The notes under the pieces were generated by a model. It made no database searches. It saw nothing but the letters and a program-made list of their open reading frames with translations, and was not told the origin of the DNA. Shown piece after piece: positions 50,612 to 61,860 of a stretch of DNA of 64,000 bases. The position numbers and the translations under genes were made by a program. This DNA comes from Knoxdaviesia capensis (lineage: Eukaryota > Ascomycota > Sordariomycetes > Microascales > Gondwanamycetaceae): assembly GCA_001510575.1 (NCBI GenBank), contig LNGK01000008.1:5573849-5637848 (forward strand), read 5' to 3'. Positions within the stretch are counted from its first letter, which is position 1; every line of letters starts with the position of its first letter.

Positions 50612-52666
50612 ATGGCTTCTTATATGTTGACGGCAAACTCGCTTTCTTCCGACAATCGCCACCTTCATTCGCATTCTCCATCCAGCTCTCCCCAGCTCTC
50701 CCAATCTCAGTTTGCCGCCCTCCGAAGCACTGTTGGCGGACCCCCCTTTTCCTCCCACCGCATCATCAGTCACAACCGATCTCAGAGCAGCCTGCGGAAC
50801 TCGTGGACGCCTGATGGAGACATGTCGCCTCTCAATTCAGACCCGACCACTTCATCGGAGAGCTTGAGCACCGGCCAGAGTAAATCTATGGCTATCGGCA
50901 AGATGCAGCGTCGGACGAGTCGGGCCGCCCAAACAAACGGACAGAATGGCGGCTGGTTGAAGAGCCCGGGCCAGAGCGTTGTCCAGTTGACCAGCCTGGA
51001 TCATGATCACGACCATGACCACGACCACGACCACGACCACAGCCATGATAACTGCGATCATAGCCATGACCATGACCATGGCCATGACCACGATCACGAT
51101 CACGATCACGACCATAGCAGTTTCGCCCAGATCAAAGCCCACAACCACGGTCATTGCTCCGACCACGACCATGATCATGAACACGACCACGACCACGACC
51201 ACACACATTCCCACAAACGCAGTCACAGCCACAGCCATGATCACGACCATGATCATGAGCATAAACTCCGCGCTCTCGATCCCAACTCCCACCTTCACGA
51301 TCACGACCATGGCCATGATACGCACTCCCACCATCCTCATGCCAACGGACACGCCCACTCACACTCCCCGGGCGACAAGTCCAAATTCACAAAGTTCATC
51401 ATGCAATACACATCAGCGTGGCCTGTTCTGAACACAATTTTGGCCGAGAAGGATTCGAGACGTATCTTCTACTACATGCTGTGAGTGCGGTTCCTGCCCA
51501 TAGGCAACGTCAACATGCAAGACTTGAATATTCCGACTAACCTAATTTCACCCCCTTTTCCCCTTCTCCCAGGCTCAATGTTTCGTTCATGCTTGTCCAA
51601 GCATTCTATGGATACGTCACCGACTCTCTCGGCCTGTTGAGCGACACTATTCACATGTTCTTCGACTGCGTTGCGCTGCTTGTCGGTCTCTTGGCTGCGG
51701 TGCTTGGCAAACGCCCTCCCAGCCAGCGCTTTCCCTATGGATTGGGCAAAATCGAGACTCTTAGCGGGTTTGCAAACGGAATCCTTCTTATGTATGTACT
51801 ATTCCTTTCCCCCTTTTCCTGTCAGTGCTCCCAGTTATGTTCCTAACCACCGCTTCTCTCTACCCTAAAACAGCCTCCTCAGCATCGAGATCATCTTCGA
51901 AACCTTTGAACGCCTTTTGGAGGGAACCGAGACCAAGCGCCTGACCGAATTGCTCATCGTCAGTACCCTCGGAATGCTTGTCAACCTTGTGGGCATGTTT
52001 GCGTTTGGCCACCATCACCATCACGGCCACGACCACGGCCACGATCACTCGCACGACAACGAGAACATGCACGGCATCTACCTCCATGTTCTCGCCGATA
52101 CCCTGGGTAGTGCGTCGGTGGTTGTGTCGACAATCCTCACCAAGATCACGGGCCAGTCATTCTGGGACCAGATCGCGTCGGCCTGCATTTCGATCCTCAT
52201 TCTCCTTTCGTCCAAGCCTCTGGTCATCTCATCGGCGCGGAACCTTCTCATTGGCATCCCCGATACCGTCGAATACAACCTGCGCAATACCCTTGCAGGC
52301 ATCGCGCAGCAGCGGGGTGTTGTGGCTTATGCGACGCCAAAGTTCTGGCTGGATGACCGACAAGGCAGCGAGCACCGTGGTCACGACCATAGCCATGGGC
52401 ATGACCACCACGACCATGACCACGATCACGATCATGGTCACGACCACAGCCATGCGGCGTCGCAAAAGTTGGTTGGAATTGTGCATGTTGTTGCTGGCCG
52501 GGGACACAGCCTTGACGACGTGCGCGACCGTGTGCGTAACTTCCTTTCGGAGCACAACGTCGACGCTGTTGTGCAAGTTGAGCGCGAAGACGATAACACA
52601 TGCTGGTGTGGAAGTAGTCGAGCCGGGTCGGGCATTGTCCCGATGAGCCCGTTCAAGACTCAGTAA
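50612..52666 (+). CDS. MSC2: Cation-diffusion zinc transporter, MSC2/ZnT5-7 type
   Basis: Moves Zn2+ into the ER/early secretory lumen; in yeast Msc2 works with Zrg17. Three exons: 50612-51480, 51573-51791 and 51874-52666, 626 residues; phases agree. Residues 1-130 are Ser-rich. Residues about 130-250 form a long His-Asp array (HDHDHDH repeats), before the CDF domain. Zinc-site residues are H317 and D321 (TIHMFFD, TM2) and H434 and D438 (HVLAD, TM5). A second His-rich loop (HHHHHGHDHGHDH) sits between TM4 and TM5, and a third array in the C-terminal tail. CDF specificity from sequence alone is inference. The N-terminal extension seems shorter than in yeast Msc2, so the 5' exon model may be incomplete. 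Confidence 0.9.
51000..51365 (+). repeat. CAC/GAC hexamer-type coding repeat (His-Asp array)
   Basis: DNA-level imperfect repeat of CAYGAC-type units within exon 1 of the zinc transporter, encoding His-Asp-His-Asp. It makes long antisense and out-of-frame reading frames, which are shadows. Confidence 0.85.
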
Positions 52667-53318
52667 TTGTAACTTCTGTCGTTGTTTCGGATCCTCCCTT
52701 TTTGGTCTTCTTTTTTGGGTTAACGGTGTTCTGTTGGTTTTTCATTTTTCAGTTTTCTTCTCGATTATTTTCTTATTTCGTTTCTTCATGTACTGCGGAA
52801 GCTCCCAGGACAATCTGGAGAGGCCCCAGTTGGACGACGACCTTCAAGCTGAGCGGCGTTTTCTTTTCTTTCGAGTCTTATGATGAAGGAGGGCTCTTTT
52901 TTGTATATACGATGTTACATCATCGTCTGGAATTTCTGTGTGAATTCATCTGTATAGGTAGCCCGCATCATTTTATTGCTACTCTTGTGCAATGATTTTT
53001 TTGAGAGGAGGATTATTCTGTTGTGAAATGAAGTCAGAATTGTGGTGATTCAAGATGTGGCGTCAAGTGGGAGAATTTATGCACGTAATGCCGACGAGCC
53101 AGGTTAGTGCACCTCGGAGTTCCGATTTGATGTCAGTCGACCATAAGCGGGGCGGCAATAAACGGCCTTATTCGGCACCGATTGATACAGGGTGACATGC
53201 GGCCGCCGTTTGATCTTCTTGATATAAAGTTCCAACGTCTGCCTCGAATTCTACGAGGCGACCAATATATTCAGCTCACGATATAATGTATTACAATTTA
53301 TGTGTTTAAACAGAGACC
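52667..53318. other. Intergenic, no gene seen
   Basis: 3' flank of the zinc transporter, T-rich at first, then the promoter of the methyltransferase gene. No gene seen. Confidence 0.5.
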
Positions 53319-54339
53319 ATGTCAATCTTTGGGTAAGCGGCACTTTCGTCCCCTACCAGATAATATGGGCCGGTCCAGGGTCTAACATCTACGGGCATCT
53401 TGCAGACGAGCTACATTTTCGGCCGCAGGATACGCGGCCTTCCGGCCAACTTACCCGCAGTCTCTGTTCCAGAAGGTGCTTGACTTCCACGACGCCGGAT
53501 CGCCGACGAAGACGCTGCTGGACCTTGGCTGCGGACCAGGCAATGTCACACGCGCGCTTGCACCGGCCTTCACATCCGTGCTCGCAACAGATCCGAGCGC
53601 CGGCATGGTGCAGCAAGCCGCCGCGATGACGGCCAGCGACGCAAGCCTCGCCAGCAAGATCACGTACCGCCAGGGCAGCGCGGAAGACCTGTCCTTCGTG
53701 GCCAGCGGCAGCATCGACATGGCGGTGGCGGGGCAGTCGGCGCACTGGTTCGACTTTACGCGCGCGTGGCCGGAGCTGGCGCGCGTGGTGCGGCCCGGCG
53801 GCACAGTCGCGATGTGGGCGTACAAGGACAACGTGCTGGTCGGCTTCCCGGCCGCCACGGGCGTGTTCGACCACTTCGTGTACGGGGCGGGCGAGGTGGC
53901 GCCGGGCCTGCGCGGGCTCAACGCGTTCTGGGAGCAGCCGGGGCGCGACGTCATCCGCGACGGGCTGCGGGCGATCGTGCCACCGGATGCCGACTGGACG
54001 GGGGTCTCCCGCGCGGTGTTCGAGCCGGCGCGCGATGCGGCGGACCCGCCCGATGCGGAGGCGATGGCGGCCGCGTGGCCGCTGGCGCGGCGGCTCAAGC
54101 TCGGCGAGTTTGAGGGGTATGTGCGCACGTTCAGCGCGTACCGCGCGTGGAAGGACGCGTTTCCGGAGATCCAGAGCCGGGCGGAGGGCGGCGCCGGGGA
54201 TGTGGTGGATGTCATGTTCGATCACATCCTCGCGGCGGTGCCGGAGTGGAAGGCGTATGGGGACGGGTGGCGGAACGTCGAGGTGGACTCGGTATGGGGG
54301 ACGGCGTTGATCCTGGCGAGACGGCGCGGGGCCGAGTAG
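53319..54339 (+). CDS. SAM-dependent methyltransferase (Crg1/Tmt1-like)
   Basis: Class I methyltransferase, 315 residues. Two exons: 53319-53332 (14 nt, MSIFG) and 53406-54339; the intron has a GTAAGC donor, CTAAC branch and CAG acceptor. The second exon begins RATFSAAGYAAFRPTYPQSL, the typical start of fungal Crg1/Tmt1-like enzymes. The SAM motif I is LLDLGCGPG, motif II-like DLSFVASGSIDMAVAGQSAH, and VVRPGGTVAMW follows. Relatives in yeast methylate trans-aconitate or related lipids; here the substrate is unknown. The tiny first exon is supported by matching phase and by the family N-terminus. Confidence 0.85.
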
Positions 54340-55410
54340 GTGGGGTTTCTGGACCGGGTGTCTATCTTCACTCACATCTTGTCATATTCTCCTATATGTA
54401 CGTTACTGTGTTGTTAATGTTCTTGAACTGAGTTCATGATCTGCTTGATTAAACATTGTCGCTTCACCAACTCCGAATACCGGGCCACTGCTCCCCTGTC
54501 GGCTGCCACCAGCTGGTCCCAGCTGGGAGGGGTGGACATTTGTTTGTGGCGGGGTGGCGTATCCACTAGCGCTCACTGGTTGCCGGGGAGAAAAGATACA
54601 TATCAATGTACACGGTACACACAGTGTTTTCTCGTACTGTCAGGTCCTACGCTGTTCACTGGTGTATTTGTTGTACAGTATTTTTATTTTTTTTGCATTG
54701 ACCCAGGGAACTCCTTGATACAGATCCAGACACCGCTGACCCTTATTTACACACGAACCTGCTCTCTCTCCCTTTTCAAGTTATATTGAACTCCTGTTTC
54801 TCTTCAAACCATCACCGACTTTTTCATTTTCTCTGCGACTTTCACTCGTTTTTCTACTCCTCCGATATACTTGTCCGAAACTCTCTCTCGATACTCTCCC
54901 GCTTTTTTTAACACTCACAATGGTAAGCTTTGTTTTTTCTTGTGTGTTTGTTCCTGTTTCTCTCCCATTCAGCTGCTCCGGAGTTCCTAGGCGGTAAAAC
55001 GTCCAGAAGTAAACACGAACAGCACGACAACAGCCGCAAAAGACCGGTTCCCAAATTGGCGTGAGGAACAAGTTGGCACGCCGTTGCTGTCATGGTGCAA
55101 CTCTAGCGCCTGGAATGGAGCAATTCTTGCCACCCGCCGAATGGGGCTCTTTAGGTTGTTTTTTTTTTCGTGTCCTATGGAAATAGACACAGACAAGAGG
55201 GAGAGGAGTCGTTTGTTTTCATTTGTTGTTGTGAGGGCCCAAAAAACAACAAAAATAAGCTTCACCCGAATCGAGCAAAATCGACTCTTCGCCTGTCTCC
55301 CTCTCATCTCGATATTTCCGCTCATCGCAAGTGCAAGACTTGAAAGAGAACGAAAGCCGAAACCACGCACGCATACACAACAAGCAAAAGACGATAAGAG
55401 ACGTGCAAAA
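54340..55410. other. Intergenic, leader of the myosin light chain gene
   Basis: No gene seen at left. From about 54730 the plus strand is C/T-rich. A start-like ATG at 54920-54922 is followed directly by GTAAGC, a donor consensus, hinting at a leader intron or an exon with only the initiator codon. I could not fix a matching acceptor in frame. Confidence 0.4.
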
Positions 55411-56145
55411 ATGGCAGCCACGGCAGCTTCATCTTCTAACCAGTTCGAACCGCAGGCTTCGACCAACTACAAGGAGGCGTTTACGCTGTTCGACAAGCGC
55501 GGCGGCGGCCGGGTGACTCTCGACAGCCTGGGTGATCTGCTGCGCGCGTGCGGCCAGAACCCGACTCTGGCGGAGATCCGCGACCTGGAGAAGTCGGTGG
55601 GAGGAGACTGTGAGTGGCCCTGACTGAAAAGCCCCCCGAGACACAGGACAAGACAAGACTGGAGATCGGAGTCCGGGATACGGTGGGCGGAGAGACAGCA
55701 CCGAGAAGAGACGGAGCAGCCGTTTGTCTCCCGCCCGCCGAGGAAACCATAGCTAACAGCAATCTGCAACCCTCTGTCTCCAGTCGACTTCGAGACCTTC
55801 CAGCGCGTTCTTAACCGCCCCGGCGGCTTTCGTGACCCCGGCGAGCCGGAGGAATACTGCCGTGGATTCCAGGTGTTCGACAAGGACATGACGGGCTTCA
55901 TTGGTGTCGGCCAGCTCAAGTACATCCTGACGAATCTGGGCGAGAAGATGTCGGACGACGAGGTTGAGGAGCTCCTCAAGGCTGTCGACACCACCTCTGG
56001 ACAGGTCAACTACACCGGTAAGGAGCTCACTTTTCCATCACAAGGGCTTGGACCCCGTCATGAGAGCCGTGTAGGGGATTTGGAGCCGTTTCTAACTGCT
56101 GTTTGGATTTCATTAGACCTTGTCCGGACGATCCTGTCGAACTAA
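55411..56145 (+). CDS. cdc4: Cdc4-type myosin essential light chain (EF-hand)
   Basis: EF-hand light chain of the type II/V myosin heavy chain, acting in cytokinesis and the actomyosin ring; fission-yeast Cdc4 and budding-yeast Mlc1 are the nearest known relatives. Three exons: 55411-55609, 55784-56017 and 56117-56145, 153 residues; introns have GTGAGT and GTAAGG donors. Conserved parts are NYKEAFTLFDKRGGGRV, LLRACGQNPTLAEI, RVLNRPGGF, FQVFDKDMTGFIGVGQL and TNLGEKMSDDEVEELL. The EF-hand loops lack key acidic positions (for example DKRGGGRVTLDS), so calcium binding is unlikely, as in Cdc4. The ATG at 55411 gives an Ala/Ser-rich N-terminus; the frame is open further upstream but has no ATG there. 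Confidence 0.92.
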
Positions 56146-56698
56146 ACGCTCTCCTCTCGACAAACCCCTTCTCCTCCGATCTCGATATTAATACCCCCGA
56201 GTCCAGCTTCCTCTGGCTCTCTCTCTCTCTCTCTCTCTTCTTTCCTTCGTCGGCCCGCCTCCTTTCTCTCGTGGACATTTTGTGTCGGGTTCCTGACACT
56301 GTGTTTGACGCACAGCTTCAGGAGTCCGTGGATCCCACAATTGGGGCCGTTGAATTTTGTTTCAGACTAGCGAACTTGGGATTGGCTACAGACTTAACGA
56401 ATACGGACATGTGCATGGCTTTATATTACTAGGTTTTTTTCTTTCTCTTCTTTTTTTGTATCACGGTTGCGTTCCGTCTTCCATCGTTTGTCGTTTTTTC
56501 AGTCGCGTCTATGTCCGTGATGCTTCAAGAATAGGATTTGGCGTTCAGCGCGCCCTCTCATTGTCCCTCTTTTCTCTAGATGCTAAACTGTGAATTATGA
56601 CAAGGCATTTGCTTGCTGCATGCTTCGAGTTAAAGCCCATCCGAACACTCTCGGGGCCGTCGGCGCTGCGTTCCGGATTAATTGCCGTTTCCAATGAG

Positions 56699-56961
56699 GA
56701 TTAACTTGCCATGGGCCCGACCTCGGACGTCTGGCGGATATCCATTTTACAAGTATCCACACGCCCTGCTTCCACATTGGTAAGGCGTTTCCGTATGTAG
56801 TCCGCGTACACCCGGTATAGGGCTGGCATGTGATGCTTAGAGATGCAATTCAGGAGTCTCTCTTCCAGCGTAAGAGCTTTCTGCTCCGGACTGCTTGGCG
56901 TCGCCGGGCTGTTCAGCCGGAGTAAAGATACCAGGCCGACTTGGTGCAAGGCATGAACCAA
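56699..56961 (-). other. Unrecognised open segment, possible exon or relic
   Basis: An 87-codon frame ending TAA. It contains LTLEERLLNCISKHHMPALY and RVYADYIRKRLTNVEAGR, which look like ordinary globular protein. It starts without an ATG and I cannot find flanking exons. It may be a missed small exon, a relic or chance. Confidence 0.15.
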
Positions 56962-57963
56962 ACCCTAACCCTGACTCTCGGGAGCTAAATTGGCTCTTTC
57001 CGCCGTTTCCAGTCGGGCCATCGCTACTTCCTAATCTCCCCTGGAACCGGCTATCTAGCTTTTGTAACAGATTGTTTGAAAAAATTCAAAATTCAGTTCT
57101 TTAATCATCTCATGATAATTTTAGGTCTATCCATCTACCTCTTCTAACTTCATCAATCACTCTAATCATCCTTTCTCTCTTCTTACTGTATCTTCATCAA
57201 TTCCTTCATCCTCCTTTGGCTCCCTCGGACCGTAATCGAACCACGATCACCCGCCCACCCTCGCCCCCAACGCCAATAACCTACACACACACACACACAC
57301 ACTCTGACGCGTATGCATCCCCTCCCCCCGTTCCAACAAGTATTTGTTCAGTTGCCTACTAAGGATTGGGGGACCTTTGGATGCAGTCTTTCTCTGCCCC
57401 CCCCGCCCGCTTTATACGGCAAACTTTCCAAGACTTGGTCCAAAAGGTCCCCCAACTGCTGCAGAAATGCCCCGGCCTGCCACCATACAAGGAAAGGCTT
57501 GTGCGGTGACAATGGAACTCAAAACTGACCCTTTCTCCCCTCCCTCCACATGTATGGGGCTTGTGTGTGCATTCAGAATCCGGGCAATCACACGCCACCA
57601 CTCTGCCTCAACGGACCCTCGCTCCGCTTCTATCAAGCTTTGGCTGTCGACGTTACCGTAATCACGGACGACTAATTACTCCATTGAAACGAGAAATAAA
57701 CTGGACCGCACACGTGCAGTACCCCGACACAAAGCGGTTGGCTCTCTCTAGCAGCTGTAGCGAAGCTCCAATTGCGAACTCCCTCCCTGGTGAGTGTTCG
57801 TGGGAACCCCTCATTTGCGCCGCTCGCCTCTTTGTTTGCTTGACCCAACTTGGGCTTCTTCCTGCCCGACTGAGACAAGCGGGCTCTTTTGACGGCTGTC
57901 GTTTTTGCCCAGTGTGCCATGTTCTCATACCTCGACTATATGTATCTTATAGCACCACCCACC

Positions 57964-57971
57964 TATATAAA
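57964..57971 (+). promoter_or_regulatory. TATA-box-like element of the M3 peptidase gene
   Basis: TATATAAA lies 37 bp before the ATG at 58008 and 247 bp before the ATG at 58218. The position would put transcription starts close to or upstream of the first ATG. Promoter use is inferred. Confidence 0.4.
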
Positions 57972-58007
57972 CCTGCGGCTGTCCCTCTCCACCTCTGGCC
58001 TTCCTTC

Positions 58008-60547
58008 ATGCTCTTGCGATTGACGATTCCCCGCATCCAGGGACACTCTCTTCTCCTCCTCACCTCTTTCGTCGTGCTGTTTATCAGTTCAACAGTCATC
58101 CTGGCGGCCCCACGCTCCCTCATTCGCATCAACTCTCTACTAACACACCTACGGTTTCCCAAACCTTACTCTGCCTTCCGCCCCGTAATCCCGGCCAATA
58201 ACATCACCACCGCCGCCATGGCCCCGGAAAAGTACCGGAGCCCCCCGCAGCCTCCGCCGCTGTTCAACCACTCCAAGGAGTCGATTGCTTCCAGCGCCAA
58301 GGAGCTGTGCGACGAGACCCGCAGCCTGCTCGACTCGATCGTTGCCAAGCAGACTCCCGAGACGGCCACCTTCGAGAACACCTTGCTGCCCCAGGCTCTT
58401 TCCGATAACGAACAGGGAAAGCTCAACCATATCCTGGGATTCTACCAGTATGTGTCCGCCGACGCCGAGCTGCGCACCGCCTCGTCGGCGGCCGAGGAGA
58501 TGATGAACGCCTTTGGCATTGAGATGTCGATGCGTGAGGACGTGTTCAAGCTGGTTGATTCGGTCTTCCAGGCCCGCACCACTACCACCGAGACCATGGA
58601 CTCGGAGTCTCTGCGTCTGCTGGAGCGTGAACACCGCGCCTACGTGAAGAACGGTCTCGGCCTGCCTGCTGGCGAGCAGCGCGACCGCTTCAAGGAGATC
58701 AAGAAGCGTCTCAGCACCCTGGCCATTGAGCTCTCGCGCAACCTGAACGAGGAGTCTGGCGGCCTTTGGTTCACCCCCGAGGAGCTTGCTGGCGTCCCCG
58801 CTGATGTTGTCGACACTCTGCAGAAGGGCACTGACGAGAACGAGGGCAAGCTTCGTCTTACCTTCAAGTACCCCGACCTGATCCCGACTCTGAAGTTTGC
58901 TACCAATGCGGCCACCCGCAAGACGGTCTTCATTGCCAATGAGAACAAGGTGAGAAGACCCTGAAGGCTGCCTCACTCCCATGGCTTCCCCCACCGTGAG
59001 CTAGACTGACAGTTGGTGATTTTTACCCCTCGTAATAGTGCAACCAGAACGTCGCTCTGTTCAAGGAGATGCTCGTGCTTCGGGACGAGTTCTCTCGCAT
59101 GCTCGGCTACGACAACTTTGCCGCCGTCAGGATCGAGGATAAGATGGCTAAGACCCCCGAGAACGTGTGGGACTTCCTCCTGGGCCTCAAGGGCAAGCTG
59201 TTCGAGGGTGGCATGAAGGAGATTGACCACCTTCTGGAGATCAAGAAGGCCGACTACGAGTCGCGCGGCGAGACCTCTGACGGCAAGTTCTGGCTCTGGG
59301 ACAACAACTACTACGACCGCCTCATGATTGAGAAGGAGTTCAGTGTTGACGAGACCAAGATTGCCGAGTACTTCCCTCTCAAGTCCACCGTTGCTGGCAT
59401 GCTGAAGATCTTTGAGGAGATCTTCGGGTTTGTCTTTGTTGAGCTTGGCGAGGAAGACCGTGCCCGTATCAGCTCCAGCGGCAAGGCCGAGGACATTATC
59501 TGGCACCCGGATGTCACCATGTACAGTGTGTGGAACGACGACACCGAGGGCGATGGATTCGTCGGGTACCTGTACCTCGATCTGCACCCGCGTGTTGGCA
59601 AGTACGGCCACGCCGCCAACTTCAACATGCAGCCGGGGTTCGCGGCGGCCAACGGCACGCGCCACTACCCGGCCACGGCGCTCGTGTGCAACTTCAGCAA
59701 GCCGACGCCGACCAAGCCGTCGCTGCTGAAGCACAGCGAGGTGGTGACGCTGTTCCACGAGCTGGGCCACGGCATCCACGATCTGGCGGGCCGGTGCCGG
59801 TACTCGCGGTTCCACGGCACTGAGACGGTGCTGGACTTCGTCGAGGCGCCGTCGCAGATGCTGGAGAACTGGTGCTGGACGCCCGGGGTGCTCAAGGCGC
59901 TGTCGAGACACTGGGAGACGGGCGAGAAGATTGGCGACGACCTGCTGTCGAAGCTGGTGGTCACGCGCCATGTCAACGGGGCGCTGTTCAACCTGCGCCA
60001 GCTGCACTTTGGCATCTTCGACATGACCATCCACACGCCCAAGACGCACGCTGATGCCGAGGCGCTGAACACGAGCGCGTTGTACAACCGCCTGCGCAAG
60101 GAGATTTCGGGCCGTGATGGGCCCGAGGCTCTCGGCGAGTCCGAGTAAGTTGTTCTTCCTCCATTTTCTGCATTTTCTTTCGTTTTGCTCTCCTTCTTCT
60201 GCCCTGCCTTTCCTCCCCTAGAGGGAGCCAACCGGACACCACAATAGTCTGACCATCTCTCTTTCATCTTCTCTAGCGAGTGGGCCCACGGTGAGGCCAT
60301 ATTCGGGCATCTCTTCGGCGGCTACGAAGCCGGCTACTACGGCTACCTTTACTCGTCGGTGTTCTCGTCCGACATGTTCTCGTCGGTGTTCAAGCAGGAC
60401 CCGATGAACCACGCCGAGGGCCGGCGGTACCGCCACACGGTGCTGGAGCGCGGCGGCAGCCAGGACGAGATGCTCAGCCTGGAGCAGTTCCTGGGACGCA
60501 AGCCGTCGAGCGAGGCGTTCTACCGCGAGCTCAACATTACTGCTTAA
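58008..60547 (+). CDS. PRD1: M3 family metallopeptidase (saccharolysin/MepB, Prd1-like)
   Basis: Zinc oligopeptidase that degrades short peptides; the yeast orthologue Prd1 is found in cytosol and mitochondrial intermembrane space. Three exons: 58008-58949, 59039-60144 and 60277-60547, 772 residues. Zinc ligands are H554 and H558 with catalytic E555 in HELGHGIH; a Glu follows in DFVEAPSQMLE. Also seen are YFDLHP-type YLDLHPRVGKYGHAANF, and KHVNGALF-type HVNGALFNLRQLHFG. Two in-frame ATGs exist. The one at 58008 (weak context) adds a 70-residue hydrophobic and basic leader (MLLRLTIPRIQGHSLLLL); the one at 58218 (GCCGCCATGG) gives a 702-residue cytosolic form starting MAPEKY. Both may be used. 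AATAAA is near 60589. Confidence 0.95.
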
Positions 60548-60850
60548 CCCCAGATGTCCTGTGTGAAGGAAGAGATAAAAATAGAGAAGAAATAAAACAA
60601 AAACCAATCACATCGTGTCGCGGACGGCGGAAACGGCTGTGCACGCATGATTGTGCGCTGGTGGTTGAGCGGTGCTTTTCTTTGCTTGTGCTTTTCGGTC
60701 TTGTTCTTTTATCCCCATCGTTGGTGGCTGACACCTAGGGAAGGAAGGAAGGATTACGCAACCTGTATTATTAGTCACCATCATTAGGCAGCAGCGGGAG
60801 GGGTAATAACTGGATTCTGAGGTCCAGGCCCCCCTATCCTAAAACTCTTC
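60548..60850. other. 3' flank of the peptidase gene
   Basis: 3' UTR-like sequence with an AATAAA near 60589. The composition is still ordinary; decay begins further right. No gene seen. Confidence 0.5.
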
Positions 60851-61860
60851 CCAATACATCCTCTTTTCTGCTGTCACATATATTCGTATCTTTACGTAGT
60901 CGTGCTATTAGCATTTCTGGGGGACTTGCCGCGGTATTTATCCGACCTAATCGTTATCACTAGCTAAGTCCTCCGTTGTTCTTTAACCTATTCGCCTACC
61001 CTAGTACATACTGCTGTCGTGATACTTGTGGTGAGTAAGCCTATAAGGACACCCCGTGCCTATTCCCTAGCTAGGAGGAATCGTTATTACTAAGCTAAGT
61101 CCCCGTCTTTATCTGACTTAACTATCCTATTACACGCTACTATATTAACCCTCGTCTGACCTAATTCCCATACATATTTATTTTTCCCTAGCTGTGTAAG
61201 CTTTTGTATGCTACCTATTCTTAGATAAACCCTAACTATGTACCGTATAGTATACACTTCCCCTATTACTCCTGGATACATTTTCCCTGTTGTCGTGCAC
61301 GCTTCCCCTATTCCCCCGCATATTTTCCCGTGTCGCCCACATATTTCCGCTATCCTCCCTAGTTTTCCGGATTCCCTACTAAGAATCCCATCGGTTCTAC
61401 TATTATCCCTATAAAAGAATAGCGTGGTTACCGTGAACCCACCTAAATCTCACGAGTTTTAGTTTTACCTATTCCCCCTATAAAGGAAAGGCTGGTTCTA
61501 CTACTGTCCCTATAAAAGAGTGGCGTAGGTATGTGACCCTACCGGAAATTCATAATTTTTTTAGTTCGCTACCTCCCTTTAAAAGATAGCCTATACTCAC
61601 GATCTTTAGTTTAGAGTATAGACTATATTCTATATTCTATAGCACTATTAAAAGTGCGGTATGCGAAGTGTAGTAAGTTTAAGCCGATAGCTATAAGTGA
61701 TTACACCCACTATTCGCCCACGAAACAGACGCGATCCGACTCACCGCCTAAGGTGAACCCACCCCTACCCCTGACCGCACGAAACGAGTCCGGCCCCGAC
61801 TATCCCGGACCTAGGTAGTATGCCTACTTTCTAGGGCGACGAGCCCGCCCTTACCTAGCT
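60851..61860. repeat. Partly RIP-degraded repeat edge with tandem units
   Basis: AT-rich, with TpA increased but CpA and TpG still present. Two diverged units of about 100 bp begin GGTTCTACT at 61393 and 61494, each with CCCTATAAAAGA. Another pair starts ATCGTTAT at 60949 and near 61080, each followed by a CTAAGTCC segment. It could be LTR or leader sequence of the element to the right; no ends were found. Confidence 0.5.

Larger units (their letters stand above)
56146..58007. other. Intergenic, light-chain 3' flank and peptidase promoter
   Basis: CT run at about 56216-56238. A CCCTAACCCT motif lies near 56960. A CA run lies at about 57286-57302. A minus-strand open stretch at 56699-56961 reads like protein but has no ATG start or known domain. 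TATATAAA at 57964-57971 lies before the next gene. Confidence 0.5.

Noticed and set aside
50852..51358. Minus-strand frame rich in Met/Val
   Set aside because: Reverse complement of the His-Asp repeat; composition is explained by the repeat.
57225..57255. GTTCGA-type B box on minus strand
   Set aside because: T-stem pairing fails and no tRNA fold could be drawn.
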